DNA of 64,000 nt. It comes from Candidatus Azobacteroides pseudotrichonymphae genomovar. CFP2 (lineage in GTDB: Bacteria; Bacteroidota; Bacteroidia; Bacteroidales; Azobacteroidaceae). Shown in pieces: positions 49,311 through 60,858 of this stretch. Within the stretch, counting starts at the first letter, position 1. Each line of letters starts with the position of its first letter. The translations under genes and the position numbers were made by a program. Location of the stretch: NCBI RefSeq assembly GCF_000010645.1, contig NC_011565.1:1050207-1114206 (forward strand), read 5' to 3'. The notes under the pieces were generated by a model, which searched no databases, was not told the origin of the DNA, and saw only the letters and a program-made list of their open reading frames with translations.

Positions 49311-49780
49311 AACATTGTAAAAATAAGAATCCAAATAATCTAAAAAAACATAAAAACATATTGTTTTTTACGAAAATATTGTACGATCATTAAGTGCACA
49401 TTTACACTCCAATGTTGTTGTTTTTAACAACAAACTTGGAAAATTTTTATCCTAAAAAACCAAAGGTACAAAATAAGCATTTTAATCTAAGTTGGTAAGG
49501 TTATACAACGTGAGTAAATAAAAATGGTGAACTAAATCCTTATTGGGTACAGAAATATTAAATGTACCAGTAAATGATTATGAAATGAGGTATGAAAATG
49601 GGTTTTGTTTCTTGTATAAAAACTATATCTTTGCTTCTCTATCTGGGCTCTATAAATGTTAACAAAGCTGATAGGGCACGAAATAAAAATCACAAATTTA
49701 GTTAATGAAAATCAGGGAAGAAAGTCTCGTCAGAGATATCAAAAAAAAAATAAATTAATAGAAATTAAGATTTTTCAAGA
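49311..49780. other. Divergent intergenic region, engB to rpmF
   Basis: About 470 bases with a 7-bp hairpin TTGTTGT/ACAACAA at 49415-49433 and the rpmF promoter at 49604-49633. A 68-codon plus frame at 49656-49862 overlaps rpmF and is probably chance. A DUF177 (YceD) gene often precedes rpmF; none is seen here. Confidence 0.5.
49604..49633 (+). promoter_or_regulatory. Promoter TTTG-N18-TATCTTTG for rpmF-fabH
   Basis: TTTG (49604-49607) and TATCTTTG (49626-49633) are 18 bases apart, one less than ideal for Bacteroidetes. The predicted start site near 49640 leaves a leader of about 140 bases before rpmF. Confidence 0.65.
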
Positions 49781-49978
49781 ATGGCACACCCTAAACGAAA
49801 AACCGGTAAAAGCAGAAGGGACAAAAGAAGAACACATTATAAAGCCACACTTCCTCAAATAGCTCTCGACCCAACAACAGGTGAGTATCACTTATATCAT
49901 AGAGCACATTGGTACGAGGGAAAGTTGTACTACAAAGGTAAGGTAATCACAGATAAAACATCTGTGGGAGAGGTTTAA
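49781..49978 (+). CDS. rpmF: Ribosomal protein L32
   Basis: Large-subunit protein of 65 residues: [21 protein letters not shown] is the conserved basic N-terminus. The C-terminal half has no cysteine, so the four-Cys zinc ribbon of other L32 proteins is absent; Cys-free L32 is known to me from other Bacteroidetes. It precedes fabH by 91 bases, the widely conserved rpmF-fatty-acid gene order, but plsX is missing between them. Confidence 0.95.
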
Positions 49979-50069
49979 ATATTATAAATTGTATAAACTC
50001 CTGAAATTTGGGAAATGAGGTAAAATTATCTTTCAATTTTAAGATAGTTTTGTTAAAAAAGTATAGTTT

Positions 50070-51071
50070 ATGAATAAGATCCATGCTGTGATAACAGGAA
50101 TAGGGGGTTATGTCCCCGAATACAAGTTAACTAATGAAGAAATATCTACAATGGTAGATACTAGTGATGAATGGATTCTTAAAAGAATAGGCATCAAGGA
50201 AAGAAGAATACTTAAACCAGAGGAAGGGAAAGGAATCACCTATTTAGCTTTGAAAGCAATAGAAGATTTGAAAAGCCGACATGATTTTGATCCTTTGGAA
50301 ATAGATGCTGTTCTTTTTGCTACTGCTACTCCCGATTATCCATTCCCTAATTCTGCTAGTTTGATTGCCCATAAAGTGGGAATAACCAATGCTTTTGGAT
50401 TTGATATGGAAGCTGCTTGTAGTGGATTTATATATGCTTTGGAGGTTGCTCAAGGTTTTATTGTTTCTGGCAAACATAAGAAAGTAATGATAATTGCTGG
50501 TGATGTGCTTTCTGTATTTATAGACTACAGTGATCGGAATACTTCTCCGATTTTCGGCGATGGTTGTGGTTGTGCTCTGGTAGAAGCAACTATGGAAGAT
50601 ATAGGACTTGTAGACTCTATCATGCGTTGTGATGGAAGCATTCCTGAGAGTTTGCATGTATATGGAGGAGGGTCAGTTAATCCTACCACTTATGAAACAA
50701 TAAATAATAAACTACATTATGTTTGGCAAGATGGTAAGGTTGTTTTTAGGCATGCAGTATCGAACATGGCAGATACTTGTCAAAAGTTAATTTCGAAAAA
50801 TAATTTATCCAAAGATGAAATTGATTGGGTAGTCCCGCATCAAGCAAATTTACGTATTATAGATGCTGTAACAAATCACCTGAAAATTTCCCGTGAAAGA
50901 GTGATGATTAATATAGAAAAGTATGGGAATACAGGTGCGGCAAGTATTCCTCTCTGTTTGTGTGAGTGGGAATCAAAATTACACAAGGGGGATAAAATGA
51001 TTTTTACTGCTTTCGGAGCTGGCTTTACATGGGGGGCCACTTATTTGAAGTGGGGTTATGACTCGCATTGA
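50070..51071 (+). CDS. fabH: FabH, beta-ketoacyl-ACP synthase III
   Basis: Starts fatty acid elongation by condensing acetyl-CoA (or a branched acyl-CoA) with malonyl-ACP, 333 residues. The Cys-His-Asn triad is visible: Cys117 in EAACSGF, His in PHQANLRI near 257 and Asn in GNTGAAS near 288. The GIGGYVPE start fits, and GAGFTWGA closes the C-terminus. It uses malonyl-ACP from FabD (7827). A hairpin with a T tract follows. Confidence 0.96.
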   Translation: MNKIHAVITGIGGYVPEYKLTNEEISTMVDTSDEWILKRIGIKERRILKPEEGKGITYLALKAIEDLKSRHDFDPLEIDAVLFATATPDYPFPNSASLIAHKVGITNAFGFDMEAACSGFIYALEVAQGFIVSGKHKKVMIIAGDVLSVFIDYSDRNTSPIFGDGCGCALVEATMEDIGLVDSIMRCDGSIPESLHVYGGGSVNPTTYETINNKLHYVWQDGKVVFRHAVSNMADTCQKLISKNNLSKDEIDWVVPHQANLRIIDAVTNHLKISRERVMINIEKYGNTGAASIPLCLCEWESKLHKGDKMIFTAFGAGFTWGATYLKWGYDSH

Positions 51072-51114
51072 TTTGCGTTGAGATTTTTTTTTGTAAACTG
51101 CAGAAATTAAAATG

Positions 51115-51142
51115 AGCCATCTTTGTAAGATGGTTATTTTTG
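51115..51142 (+). terminator. Intrinsic terminator after fabH
   Basis: AGCCATCTT (51115-51123) pairs with AAGATGGTT (51127-51135), with one G-U, around TGT, followed by ATTTTTG. Short tight stem plus T tract, 44 bases after the fabH stop. Confidence 0.7.
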
Positions 51143-51221
51143 AAGGAAGGATTTTTCGTATTCAGTGAGTTTAGTCACAAACTAAAAAACTTGTTACAAT
51201 AATAATTTTTCCAAATACTAA

Positions 51222-51309
51222 GGAGAGATGGCAGAGTGGTCGATTGCGGCGGTCTTGAAAACCGTTGAACTGAAGGGTTCCCGGGGTTCGAATCCCTGTC
51301 TCTCCGCCA
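51222..51309 (+). tRNA. tRNA-Ser (anticodon TGA)
   Basis: 88 nt with the long variable arm of serine tRNAs. The acceptor GGAGAGA pairs with TCTCTCC, the discriminator is G, and CCA follows in the DNA (51307-51309). The anticodon loop CTTGAAA gives TGA. The T arm contains GGGGTTCGAATCCC. Confidence 0.96.
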
Positions 51310-53011
51310 AATACAATTGTAAATGCCCGAAGTTCAATGGGATACATAAAAATTCCTAACTGCGTTTGAATAGTCGTAGTAAATTTGCATATGATTATTT
51401 GGATTTCAACAAATGAGATTATTTGTAATGTTAAACCCTTTCTCTATACTAAATTCAATTATGTGGTTGGCTTCAACATAATAATTACTCTTATTTGATT
51501 CCTTCAAAAAGGGAATTGAATAGAGAAATATTGATATAATTGATATAAAAGAATTCAAAAGACGCTAAAAAGTAATGTTCAACGCAATTACTTTCACCTA
51601 CAAGGTACAGAACAGATAGTTGCTATAGTTAATTTTATAAAAAGGAGACCGTTTTATGATTTATAACAAAAAGAAGATAGGAAAATAGTCTTAAGAAAGG
51701 CTTCTTTCTAGTAAAGAATAAGAATCGTCCAAAAAATCAATGGAGGTGAAGCTTACATAGGAGCTTCGTCTGTCGAAAATTAGCATGGCTAACTTAGCTG
51801 AAGTAGAAATGAAAGAATCATGATAAACCAAAGGGAAGAAGTATGCATTCTAGGAATCAGATGGGTAAAAAAAACAACTAAGTAAAAAAATGACAAGCTG
51901 GACGATGAGACAGCTAAGTACAATTATAATAGTTTTTAATATGGAGCTAAAATCTTTTGATGTACAAAAAAATTGCAAATTCTTTCTCTAGTTGCTTTGG
52001 GAGATGAAAAAAGAGCCTAATAGAGAAAGCAAAAGTTTTGTGTATGAACGCGAGGAGCGCTTATATATAAGAAAACAAGATTTCAACAAATCCAAGAAAA
52101 TCATCTGTAATATGCTCTCTAGTATGGCTAGTTAAGGCTGGGAAGGGAAAAAAGTATAACAACTGACTAATTCCAAGAGTGACGACAAATGACCATTCTA
52201 TGGACTTCTGACACAGAAGAGATACCAAACGTAAAGAATATATATTTGGAAAGAGAGTGGAAAACCCACTGCCCTATTCTAATAGGATGACGATACGTTG
52301 TAGGATAGTTTTGTCTATAGACCAAGTCTTTTCTTCTTTACCAAAGTGCAGTAAAAGAGAGAGCTAAGCTTTCTCTATAACAAAATATTCAAGAAGTATG
52401 TTTACATATACATACTATAACTTATATAAGCATTGTGAGTACACAATGAAATAAAAAAAGGAGAGGAAATAAAAAAAGGAGAGTCCATAACGGAAAAGTT
52501 CCGTAAAAATATGTAGATAGGGAAATAAAGCGAAATATTCTAAGTAAAGACGACAACTTTTTGCCAAGCAGCACATGCTGAACACATACGCTCATATTTA
52601 TAAAGTTTATAAAAGTCCTATGGATGAATATCTATAGAGGCAAATGACGCTTTTGCAACAAAACATTGAGTAAAAAGAAAAATATAGAACTCCAAGGGAG
52701 GGAAGTACTATCCTAATGCATAGTTATAAACAACATATATACCTTCCCTATTATCTATCTATTCAAATAGAATATGAAATATCATTCTCAGTATTTATAA
52801 TACTATTTGTATTGTCTTGCTCTTCTTTTCATTGGGGAAAGCGAAACAAGGCAATTCAAACAAAAAAATTAGTCTTTTCATAAAATTGTCAAGCAGTTCT
52901 AAAAATAATTTTCACCTGCAGAAAAGAAGCTGTTATAACACGGTAATTTTAATATCCCAATCAACCAAATTCAAGTTTTATCTAAACTTTTTATAATCTA
53001 ATCTCAAATTT
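51310..53011. other. Gene-free, locally purine-rich region
   Basis: 1.7 kb between tRNA-Ser and the aroA stop. No ORF is convincing. From about 51640 to 52700 the plus strand is visibly rich in A and G. Local perfect stems include GAAGCT/AGCTTC (51748-51767), CTTTCTCTA/TAGAGAAAG (51982-52029), CTTCTG/CAGAAG (52205-52219), CCTAT/ATAGG (52272-52285) and ACGGAA/TTCCGT (52490-52504). It may be an old gene or structured RNA in decay; I could not match tmRNA, RNase P RNA or a group II intron. Confidence 0.5.
52448..52483. repeat. Perfect 18-bp tandem duplication
   Basis: GAAATAAAAAAAGGAGAG occurs at 52448-52465 and 52466-52483. It lies inside the purine-rich region. Confidence 0.88.
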
Positions 53012-54292
53012 TCAATTGCAATTCGTAATTATAAATCCAGCCTGTTCTAAATCCCTCCAATAGTTAGGATAAGATTTACTAACCACCTCAGGCGTATCTA
53101 TACTAATTTTTTTCAATTTTAGACAAACTGGAGCAAAAGCCATTGCCATACGATGATCTTCATAAGTTAAAATAACAGGATTATCTTCTTGTTTGCACCT
53201 TTCACCCTTCCATTCCATAGTATCCCCAGTACAATCCTTAATTCTAATTAAATACCCAAGTTTACGCATTTCTTTCTGCAAGGCAGTAATGCGATCTGTC
53301 TCTTTTATTCTCAAACTTTGTAACCCTTTAAAACAAAAAGGAATATTAAGCAAACAACAACTTACAACAAAAGTTTGAACTAAATCTGGTTCATTAACAA
53401 AATTGTAACTTAACATTTCTCCTGTAAAACGAGGTAAAATAGGAGACAAGGTTGTTGAAATTTCTTTTCTTTCGCCTAAAGTAGTAAAGACATCAAACAT
53501 TGTTTGCACTCCTAATTTTTCGAATAAAAATCGTCCTTGTGCATCTCCCTGTATACTATTTTCTTCTAGCCCTAATAACTCTATTAAAGAATCTTTCGAA
53601 GCCAAAGCTATTATTTCATACCAATAAGAAGCTGCCGACCAATCACTTTCCACTTTAAACGACGAATGCATACGATATAACTGAGGACGAATCCATATAA
53701 TATTTTCCTCCCACTCAACCCGAATTCCAAATACTTCCATCAAACGGATAGTCATCCCAATATACGGTCGAGAAATTATGATACCTTCCAATTGCATAGT
53801 CAATCCTTGTTCCAAAACAGGAGCAATCATCATCAATGCAGAAATATATTGCGAACTAATTCCGCCATCTAAAGAGATTGATCCCCCTCTCAATTTTTTA
53901 CCAACAATATACAAAGGCGGAAACCCTTTCTTTTCAAGGAAACTAATTTCAGCACCCAATTGACACAAAGCATCAGTCAATATCCAAATTGGACGATTTT
54001 TCATTCTTTCCGTTCCTGTAATACTCCAATTACCTTTTCGTTGAGATAAATAAGCTGTAAGAAAACGCATAGAAGTCCCAGCCGCACCAATGTCAAAATC
54101 AACATCATCTGACTGTAAAGCATATTGCAATGCTTGGGTATCATCACTATCCGAAAGATTCTCTATAAAATAGATATCATTTTTGCTCAAGGCATTCAAA
54201 ATCAAAACACGATTGCTAATACTTTTAGAAGCAGGTAATTGTACAGAAGTATTTATGTACAAATCAGCAGGTGGCTGTACTTTATAAATCAT
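53012..54292 (-). CDS. aroA: AroA, EPSP synthase
   Basis: Shikimate-pathway enzyme joining shikimate-3-phosphate and PEP, 426 residues. The LPASKSISNR start (Lys23) and GAAGTSMRFLTAYL near 70 bind substrate. The usual GDxS loop before the KSDWSAAS-like VESDWSAAS segment is present, and RIKETDRI near 340 and DHRMAMAF near 390 mark the PEP side. The conserved GTAxR PEP loop reads GTSMR. No other aromatic-pathway gene is nearby, and the gene stands alone between two long gene-free regions. Confidence 0.94.
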   Translation of the reverse strand: MIYKVQPPADLYINTSVQLPASKSISNRVLILNALSKNDIYFIENLSDSDDTQALQYALQSDDVDFDIGAAGTSMRFLTAYLSQRKGNWSITGTERMKNRPIWILTDALCQLGAEISFLEKKGFPPLYIVGKKLRGGSISLDGGISSQYISALMMIAPVLEQGLTMQLEGIIISRPYIGMTIRLMEVFGIRVEWEENIIWIRPQLYRMHSSFKVESDWSAASYWYEIIALASKDSLIELLGLEENSIQGDAQGRFLFEKLGVQTMFDVFTTLGERKEISTTLSPILPRFTGEMLSYNFVNEPDLVQTFVVSCCLLNIPFCFKGLQSLRIKETDRITALQKEMRKLGYLIRIKDCTGDTMEWKGERCKQEDNPVILTYEDHRMAMAFAPVCLKLKKISIDTPEVVSKSYPNYWRDLEQAGFIITNCN

Positions 54293-55651
54293 AAATTAAG
54301 CACTTTATTTGAGGCAATGAATTGCAAATTCATCCATATCTCTTTTCAAGAATCTATATTCCAATATATTAGTACAAAATGTAATACATAACCATGGATG
54401 AACTCTAAAAACCAATCATAATAATTATTCAAATAGCTAAACTAACCCAAAAGAAATTATAGACTTCATCCTATAGTTATAATATATTTCAGATTTATCC
54501 ATAATTAGTTCTTTATTGGTCCTTCGTCAAATATATTAATATATTTTTAAACCTTGTCATTTTTCACCCTATAACCCTATGTAGAAGAAGTCTATATTAT
54601 TATTCCCTTCTGTTCTGTATTTTATCCCATAACCAATTTATGTTTCCCTTTGATGATAAAATTTTATTTAATGGAATAATTGGCAATTTTCACCTCAACA
54701 TACAAAATGTAGATGTAGAATCTAAGTATACAAATAGATTTCTTAATGAATTTTTCTTGTCAAGTTCCTTATGGGAATCTAAATAGAGAGATATCTCCAA
54801 TTTTTAATACCATATTAATACAATAAATAACCATATAAATGAAAATATTCAAAATACAGATACCACTTTAGATTCGATCTATGAAACTCTGACTACCTAC
54901 ATTGTTTTTTGGGTTGAACACCGACATTGACGTTTTTTTAACTAATTAAAAATCAATAACTAAAATTGATAAATTTGTAAAAAGGCGATTCAATACATGG
55001 CATACATTGTTAGAGTAGTGATTGTACATAAAATCTCACCGAAACATATTGTCAGAATAAAACTACAATTGTTAGAATAAGTTTTGATATTATTTAGAAT
55101 AATATTGAATTATTATAAACTGAGATTTTTGTGTCTTACTTTTTTATTTCCTTTTTGTACAGTTGGTTCATGTTTTTTTTTAAACTCGCAATATACTATA
55201 TAAACTACTTGAATTTGAATACATTTTTGCTAACGAATGAATTACAAACAAATGCTTTTGTAATACTTTTTCATTTTTTGATTAATTCCAGTATAACTTG
55301 TTTAATTCAAAACATTTTTAAGTACTTCAATAGATGTTAAAGTTCAAAATTAAAGGACATAAAAAATATTCCCATTAAATTAAAAATATCACTTTTACAA
55401 AGCAATTTCTTTATTTATTGATATCAAAAACATAAGAGGACAAAGCAAATGATTAAAGAAAACTTTAACAGTATTAAGTATTATAAAAATTCTATTAATA
55501 TTTTACTTTTCAAGTTCTTTTACAACATATTTTCGTTTAATTGTATTGAACAGGAAGAATAAAACTCCTAAAATTCCATTACATTTGTTTAAGAATAAAG
55601 GACAAGCACCTAAATAAATTGAACAGTCAATAAGCATAAATCTAAACAGAA
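54293..55651. other. Divergent gene-free region, aroA to glyA
   Basis: About 1.36 kb of very AT-rich DNA. It contains the glyA -7 box near its right end. The longest frames (69 codons at 55131, 49 codons near 54640) are AT-biased and unlike any family I know. No strong repeat is seen. Confidence 0.5.
55580..55587 (+). promoter_or_regulatory. -7 element TACATTTG for glyA-pyrH-frr
   Basis: Exact TAnnTTTG match 64 bases before the glyA ATG. No -33 box at the right spacing. Confidence 0.5.
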
Positions 55652-56932
55652 ATGAAAAAAGACGAATTAATTTTCAAACTAATCGAACAAGAAAACAATC
55701 GTCAATGCGAAGGTATTGAACTAATAGCTTCTGAAAATTTTGTAAGTCCTCAAGTACTAAAAGCAGCTGGTTCTATACTAACTAACAAATATGCTGAAGG
55801 TTATCCAAGAAAACGATACTACGGAGGGTGCCAAATAGTAGATGAAATAGAACAAACGGCTATAGATCGTTTAAAGCACCTTTTTCATGCTGAATGGGTA
55901 AACGTACAACCCCATAGTGGAGCACAAGCTAATATGACTGTATTCTTAGCCTGTCTTCAACCCGGTGACTATTTTCTAGGATTAGGACTATCGCACGGAG
56001 GACATCTTAGCCATGGATCTCCTGTTAATTTTTCTGGGCTTTCCTATAAAGCTCTGGAATATGGTACAGAAAAAGAAAATGGAAAGATTAACTACCAACA
56101 ACTGGAATATGTCGCAATGGAAAAAATACCTAAATTAATTATCGCTGGTGCGTCTGCCTATTCTCGCGATTGGGACTATCAGCGGATCCGGCTTATCGCT
56201 GATAAAATCGGAGCAATTTTTATGGTAGATATGGCTCACCCAGCTGGATTAATTGCTGCTCAACTTTTAGATAATCCACTTCATTATGCACATATTGTAA
56301 CTTCTACTACACATAAAACACTACGAGGACCTCGAGGAGGAATCATCCTGATGGGGAAAGACTTCGAAAATCCTTGGGGTAGAACTACTACAAAAGGCAA
56401 AATTAAAATGATGTCTGAAATATTGGACTCGGCACTATTCCCTGGTGTACAGGGTGGGCCATTAGAACATATTATTGCAGCTAAAGCCATTGCTTTTTAC
56501 GAAGCGTTGCAACCAGAATACGTTGTATATCAAAAACAAGTAAAGAAAAATGCTCAAGTAATGGCAAAAGCATTAAATAGCACAGGATATAAAATCGTTT
56601 CTGGAGGAACTGACAACCATTTGATGCTGGTTGATCTTCGTTCAAAATTTCCCACATTAAGCGGGAAACAAGCTGAAGTAGCACTTGTTAGTGCAGATAT
56701 TACTGTCAACAAAAATATGGTGCCATTTGATAACCGTTCACCATTTCTTACTTCTGGTTTGCGTTTTGGAACTCCAGCTATCACTACACGTGGCGCAAAA
56801 GAACCTCTTATGGAAGAAATAGTAGAACTGATAGATACAGTTCTATCCAATGTAGACAATGACAAAATAGTCTCTTCTGTCAAAAAGAAAGTGAATATTT
56901 TAATGAAAGATTATCCTTTGTTTGCATGGTGA
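55652..56932 (+). CDS. glyA: GlyA, serine hydroxymethyltransferase
   Basis: PLP enzyme turning serine and THF into glycine and methylene-THF, 426 residues. [10 protein letters not shown] opens the fold, [14 protein letters not shown] and QPHSGAQAN follow, the PLP lysine is in [13 protein letters not shown] near 225, and NKNMVPFD lies near 350. It is first of a run glyA-pyrH-frr with 15 and 61 base gaps. The product feeds PanB and purine synthesis. Confidence 0.97.
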   Translation: MKKDELIFKLIEQENNRQCEGIELIASENFVSPQVLKAAGSILTNKYAEGYPRKRYYGGCQIVDEIEQTAIDRLKHLFHAEWVNVQPHSGAQANMTVFLACLQPGDYFLGLGLSHGGHLSHGSPVNFSGLSYKALEYGTEKENGKINYQQLEYVAMEKIPKLIIAGASAYSRDWDYQRIRLIADKIGAIFMVDMAHPAGLIAAQLLDNPLHYAHIVTSTTHKTLRGPRGGIILMGKDFENPWGRTTTKGKIKMMSEILDSALFPGVQGGPLEHIIAAKAIAFYEALQPEYVVYQKQVKKNAQVMAKALNSTGYKIVSGGTDNHLMLVDLRSKFPTLSGKQAEVALVSADITVNKNMVPFDNRSPFLTSGLRFGTPAITTRGAKEPLMEEIVELIDTVLSNVDNDKIVSSVKKKVNILMKDYPLFAW

Positions 56933-56947
56933 CTAAAATAATATGAA

Positions 56948-57655
56948 ATGAAATACAAACGTATTCTTCTTAAACTTAGTGGAGAGTCTCTGATGGAAGA
57001 AAAACAGTATGGATTTGATGAGAATCGTTTGTCTGATTACGCTAAACAGATAAAAGAAATAAGTGAAATAGGTATTCAAGTAGCTATTGTAATGGGAGGA
57101 GGAAATATTTTCAGAGGATTGAATGGAACATTCAAAGGTTTCGATAGAGTAAAAGGTGATCAGATGGGCATGTTAGCGACGATCATAAATAGCTTGGCTT
57201 TAAGTTCTGCCTTGGAAAAAGAAGGAATGAAAAGAAAAGTATTCACATCTATAAGGATGGAGCCAATAGGCCATCTTTATTCTAAAGAAGATGCCATAGA
57301 AACATTAGAAAAAGGAGAAGTAGTAATCATATCAGGAGGTACAGGTAATCCGTTTTTTACTACTGACACAGCTTCTGTTTTACGGGCTATGGAGTTAAAT
57401 GCTGACATTATGTTAAAAGGAACTCATGTAGACGGAATATATACTGCTGACCCTAAAAAAGATCCAACAGCAACCAAATTTGATAGAATTTCCTATGATG
57501 AAATATACAATAGGGGTTTAAAAATTATGGATTTGACTGCTACTGCCTTAGCAAAAAATAATCATTTACCAATCATTGTTTTTGAAATGAATACAATGAA
57601 AAACTTAAAAAAAATACTAAGAGGAGAAAAATTAGGAACCTTAGTTCACAACTAA
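56948..57655 (+). CDS. pyrH: PyrH, UMP kinase
   Basis: Hexameric bacterial UMP kinase, 235 residues, amino-acid-kinase fold. YKRILLKLSGESL is the N-terminal signature; VMGGGNIFRG, the GDQMGMLAT region, ISGGTGNPFFTTDTA near 132 and ADPKKDP near 173 complete the site. It lies 15 bases after glyA and upstream of frr; the pyrH-frr pairing is widely conserved. Confidence 0.97.
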   Translation: MKYKRILLKLSGESLMEEKQYGFDENRLSDYAKQIKEISEIGIQVAIVMGGGNIFRGLNGTFKGFDRVKGDQMGMLATIINSLALSSALEKEGMKRKVFTSIRMEPIGHLYSKEDAIETLEKGEVVIISGGTGNPFFTTDTASVLRAMELNADIMLKGTHVDGIYTADPKKDPTATKFDRISYDEIYNRGLKIMDLTATALAKNNHLPIIVFEMNTMKNLKKILRGEKLGTLVHN

Positions 57656-57716
57656 AACAAATATAGCATTTGCTAATGCTCTAAGTAGAAAATCTTTATA
57701 GAAAAATATTAATGCA

Positions 57717-58271
57717 ATGAAAAATATAATGGAACATAGTGAAAAAAAAATGCTCCATACATTAACTCATTTAGAAGAAGTTCTTTCTCGTATTCGTGCA
57801 GGTAAAGCTAGTACTCATATACTAGATGGAATAAAAATAGAATACTATGGAAACGTAGTTCCACTATCTAATGTAGCTAATATCTCTATTCTTGATGCTA
57901 AAACAATTACGATTTTAGCATGGGAAAAAGCTATGATGAAACCAATAGAAAAAGCTATACAAGACTCAGATATAGGTATTACTCCCGAAAATAATGGAGA
58001 ACTAGTCCGGTTGAATATTCCACCCTTAACTGAAGAACGCCGTAAACAATTGGTAAAACAATCAAAAGGAGAAGTAGAAAAAGCAAAAGTCGGCATTCGT
58101 AATATTCGCCGAGAAACTAATGATATGATAAAAAAATTTGTCAAAGAAGGTATCTTTTCCGAAGATGAAGGAAAAAAAACAGAATTAGCTACACAAAAAC
58201 TACATGATAAATTTTTGAAAAAAATAGACAAAGTACTTATCGCCAAAGTAAAAGACATAATGACTGTTTAA
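57717..58271 (+). CDS. frr: Frr, ribosome recycling factor
   Basis: Releases ribosomes after termination together with EF-G, 184 residues. The conserved RIRAGKAST near 26, YYGNVVPLSNVANI near 43, NNGELVRLNIPPLTEERRKQLVK near 98 and the C-terminal helix are all there. The start at 57717 is MKNIMEHSEKK; the second ATG four codons on is also possible. It is the last gene of glyA-pyrH-frr, followed by terminator-like hairpins. Confidence 0.97.
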   Translation: MKNIMEHSEKKMLHTLTHLEEVLSRIRAGKASTHILDGIKIEYYGNVVPLSNVANISILDAKTITILAWEKAMMKPIEKAIQDSDIGITPENNGELVRLNIPPLTEERRKQLVKQSKGEVEKAKVGIRNIRRETNDMIKKFVKEGIFSEDEGKKTELATQKLHDKFLKKIDKVLIAKVKDIMTV

Positions 58272-58343
58272 TAGATTTTTGTTTGTGAATTGTTTTCAAA
58301 AAAATATTTTTGATATTCGTAAAATAAAGAGCTGTCTACAAAT

Positions 58344-58373
58344 AAAAATCCTGCTTGAACTAGCAAGATTTTT
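58344..58373 (+). terminator. Terminator hairpin after frr
   Basis: AAAAATC (58344-58350) pairs with GATTTTT (58367-58373), and TGCT with AGCA inside, separated by one C-A mismatch. It has the A-stem-T layout of an intrinsic terminator, 70 bases after the frr stop. Confidence 0.55.
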
Positions 58374-58438
58374 GTTCCGAGAACTCTTACATACAAATAA
58401 TTTAAAATATTAAAAAATAGATGTAATAGTGCATAGCC

Positions 58439-58466
58439 CATTAAGACGATCAATGTCGTCTTAATG
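58439..58466. terminator. Perfect 11-bp hairpin
   Basis: CATTAAGACGA (58439-58449) and TCGTCTTAATG (58456-58466) are exact arms around a six-base loop. A second terminator or a binding site; no strong T tract follows. Confidence 0.45.
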
Positions 58467-58923
58467 TTAATATTCATCATAAATCAGGAATAGAAAATTG
58501 GATAAAAATATTATAATATGAAGGCTTCCTCCTTACTTCAAAAGCCTCTCCATCCCCTACATCCCCTATCAGAAATTGAAGTAAGGAGTAGAGTTCTGCT
58601 TTTACAGTGTTATGTTATAGAGAGAATTTAAAAAACCGTGAATAAAATAGATAAATCGATGCCTCCATTATATTTTTTTATTTTGCCAGATAGGATGTTA
58701 ATTTACTCTCCAATGAAACTATCACGACACGCATACTGTACTATTGCAAGAAAAAGAAAATTATTTGTTCTTCAGCATTGGTTATTGTGACAAATAAGTC
58801 CATCTAATATAATTTTAATTTTATATCATAAAAAAAGAAGGAGACAAATTGGCCTACTGATAATTGTAAAATTACCAGTACTCCCCACTAAAAAAATCAT
58901 TTCTTCATAAATTCATACACATT

Positions 58924-59145
58924 ATGTATTGGACACTAGAATTAGTTTCATATTTAGAAGATGCTCCATGGCCTGCAACTAAATCAGAATTAATCGATTA
59001 TGCCGTGCGTGCTTGCTGCCCAGACGAAGTAATAGAGAACCTTCAAGAACTAGAAGAAGAGAACGAAATCTATGAAAGCATAGAAGATGTTTGGCCAGAC
59101 TACCCAAGCAAAGACGATTTTCTTTTCAATGAAGACGAATACTAA
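58924..59145 (+). CDS. Small acidic protein, DUF2795-like
   Basis: A 73-residue, strongly acidic protein (MYWTLELVSYLEDAPWPATK, with a tail rich in Asp and Glu ending FNEDEY). The first part resembles the DUF2795 fold, a small helical domain; near-identical proteins occur in other Bacteroidales as I recall. No enzymatic motif. It converges with guaB, six bases between stops. The function is unknown. Confidence 0.8.
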   Translation: MYWTLELVSYLEDAPWPATKSELIDYAVRACCPDEVIENLQELEEENEIYESIEDVWPDYPSKDDFLFNEDEY

Positions 59146-59151
59146 AATAAA

Positions 59152-60666
<1,515 letters not shown>

Positions 60667-60764
60667 TTATTTATAAATATAAATATATTTTTTCTTCTTA
60701 CTATAAAGATTTCAACATAATACGAGCTAAAATATTATCTATTTTTACATACTAAAAAGTAGCA

Positions 60765-60796
60765 TTATAGTATATTACTCCGGTAATATACTATAA
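60765..60796. promoter_or_regulatory. Perfect 14-bp hairpin between guaB and tsaB
   Basis: TTATAGTATATTAC (60765-60778) and GTAATATACTATAA (60783-60796) are exact arms around a TCCG tetraloop. It lies in the divergent promoter region of guaB and tsaB, where a terminator is not expected, so a protein-binding site is possible. Confidence 0.45.
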
Positions 60797-60858
60797 AGAC
60801 ATACCACCCAAATGAAAACAAATAGTTTAAATTCAAAACATAAATAAACATAAGGGAA

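Larger units (their letters stand above)
58272..58923. other. Intergenic region after frr
   Basis: About 650 bases holding two strong hairpins (58344-58373 and 58439-58466). A 70-codon minus frame at 58268-58480 overlaps both hairpins and the end of frr and is probably spurious. The rest, to the DUF2795-like gene, shows nothing I can support; no TAnnTTTG box was found for the latter. Confidence 0.5.

Noticed and set aside
49656..49862. 68-codon plus-strand frame before rpmF as a DUF177 (YceD) gene
   Set aside because: The text does not resemble DUF177 and it overlaps rpmF in another frame.
51640..52700. Group II intron, tmRNA or RNase P RNA in the purine-rich region
   Set aside because: No domain V-like hairpin, tag-peptide frame or conserved RNase P core could be found by eye.
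58268..58480. 70-codon minus-strand frame with hydrophobic stretch
   Set aside because: It overlaps the frr stop and two terminator-type hairpins and has no recognisable family; likely chance.
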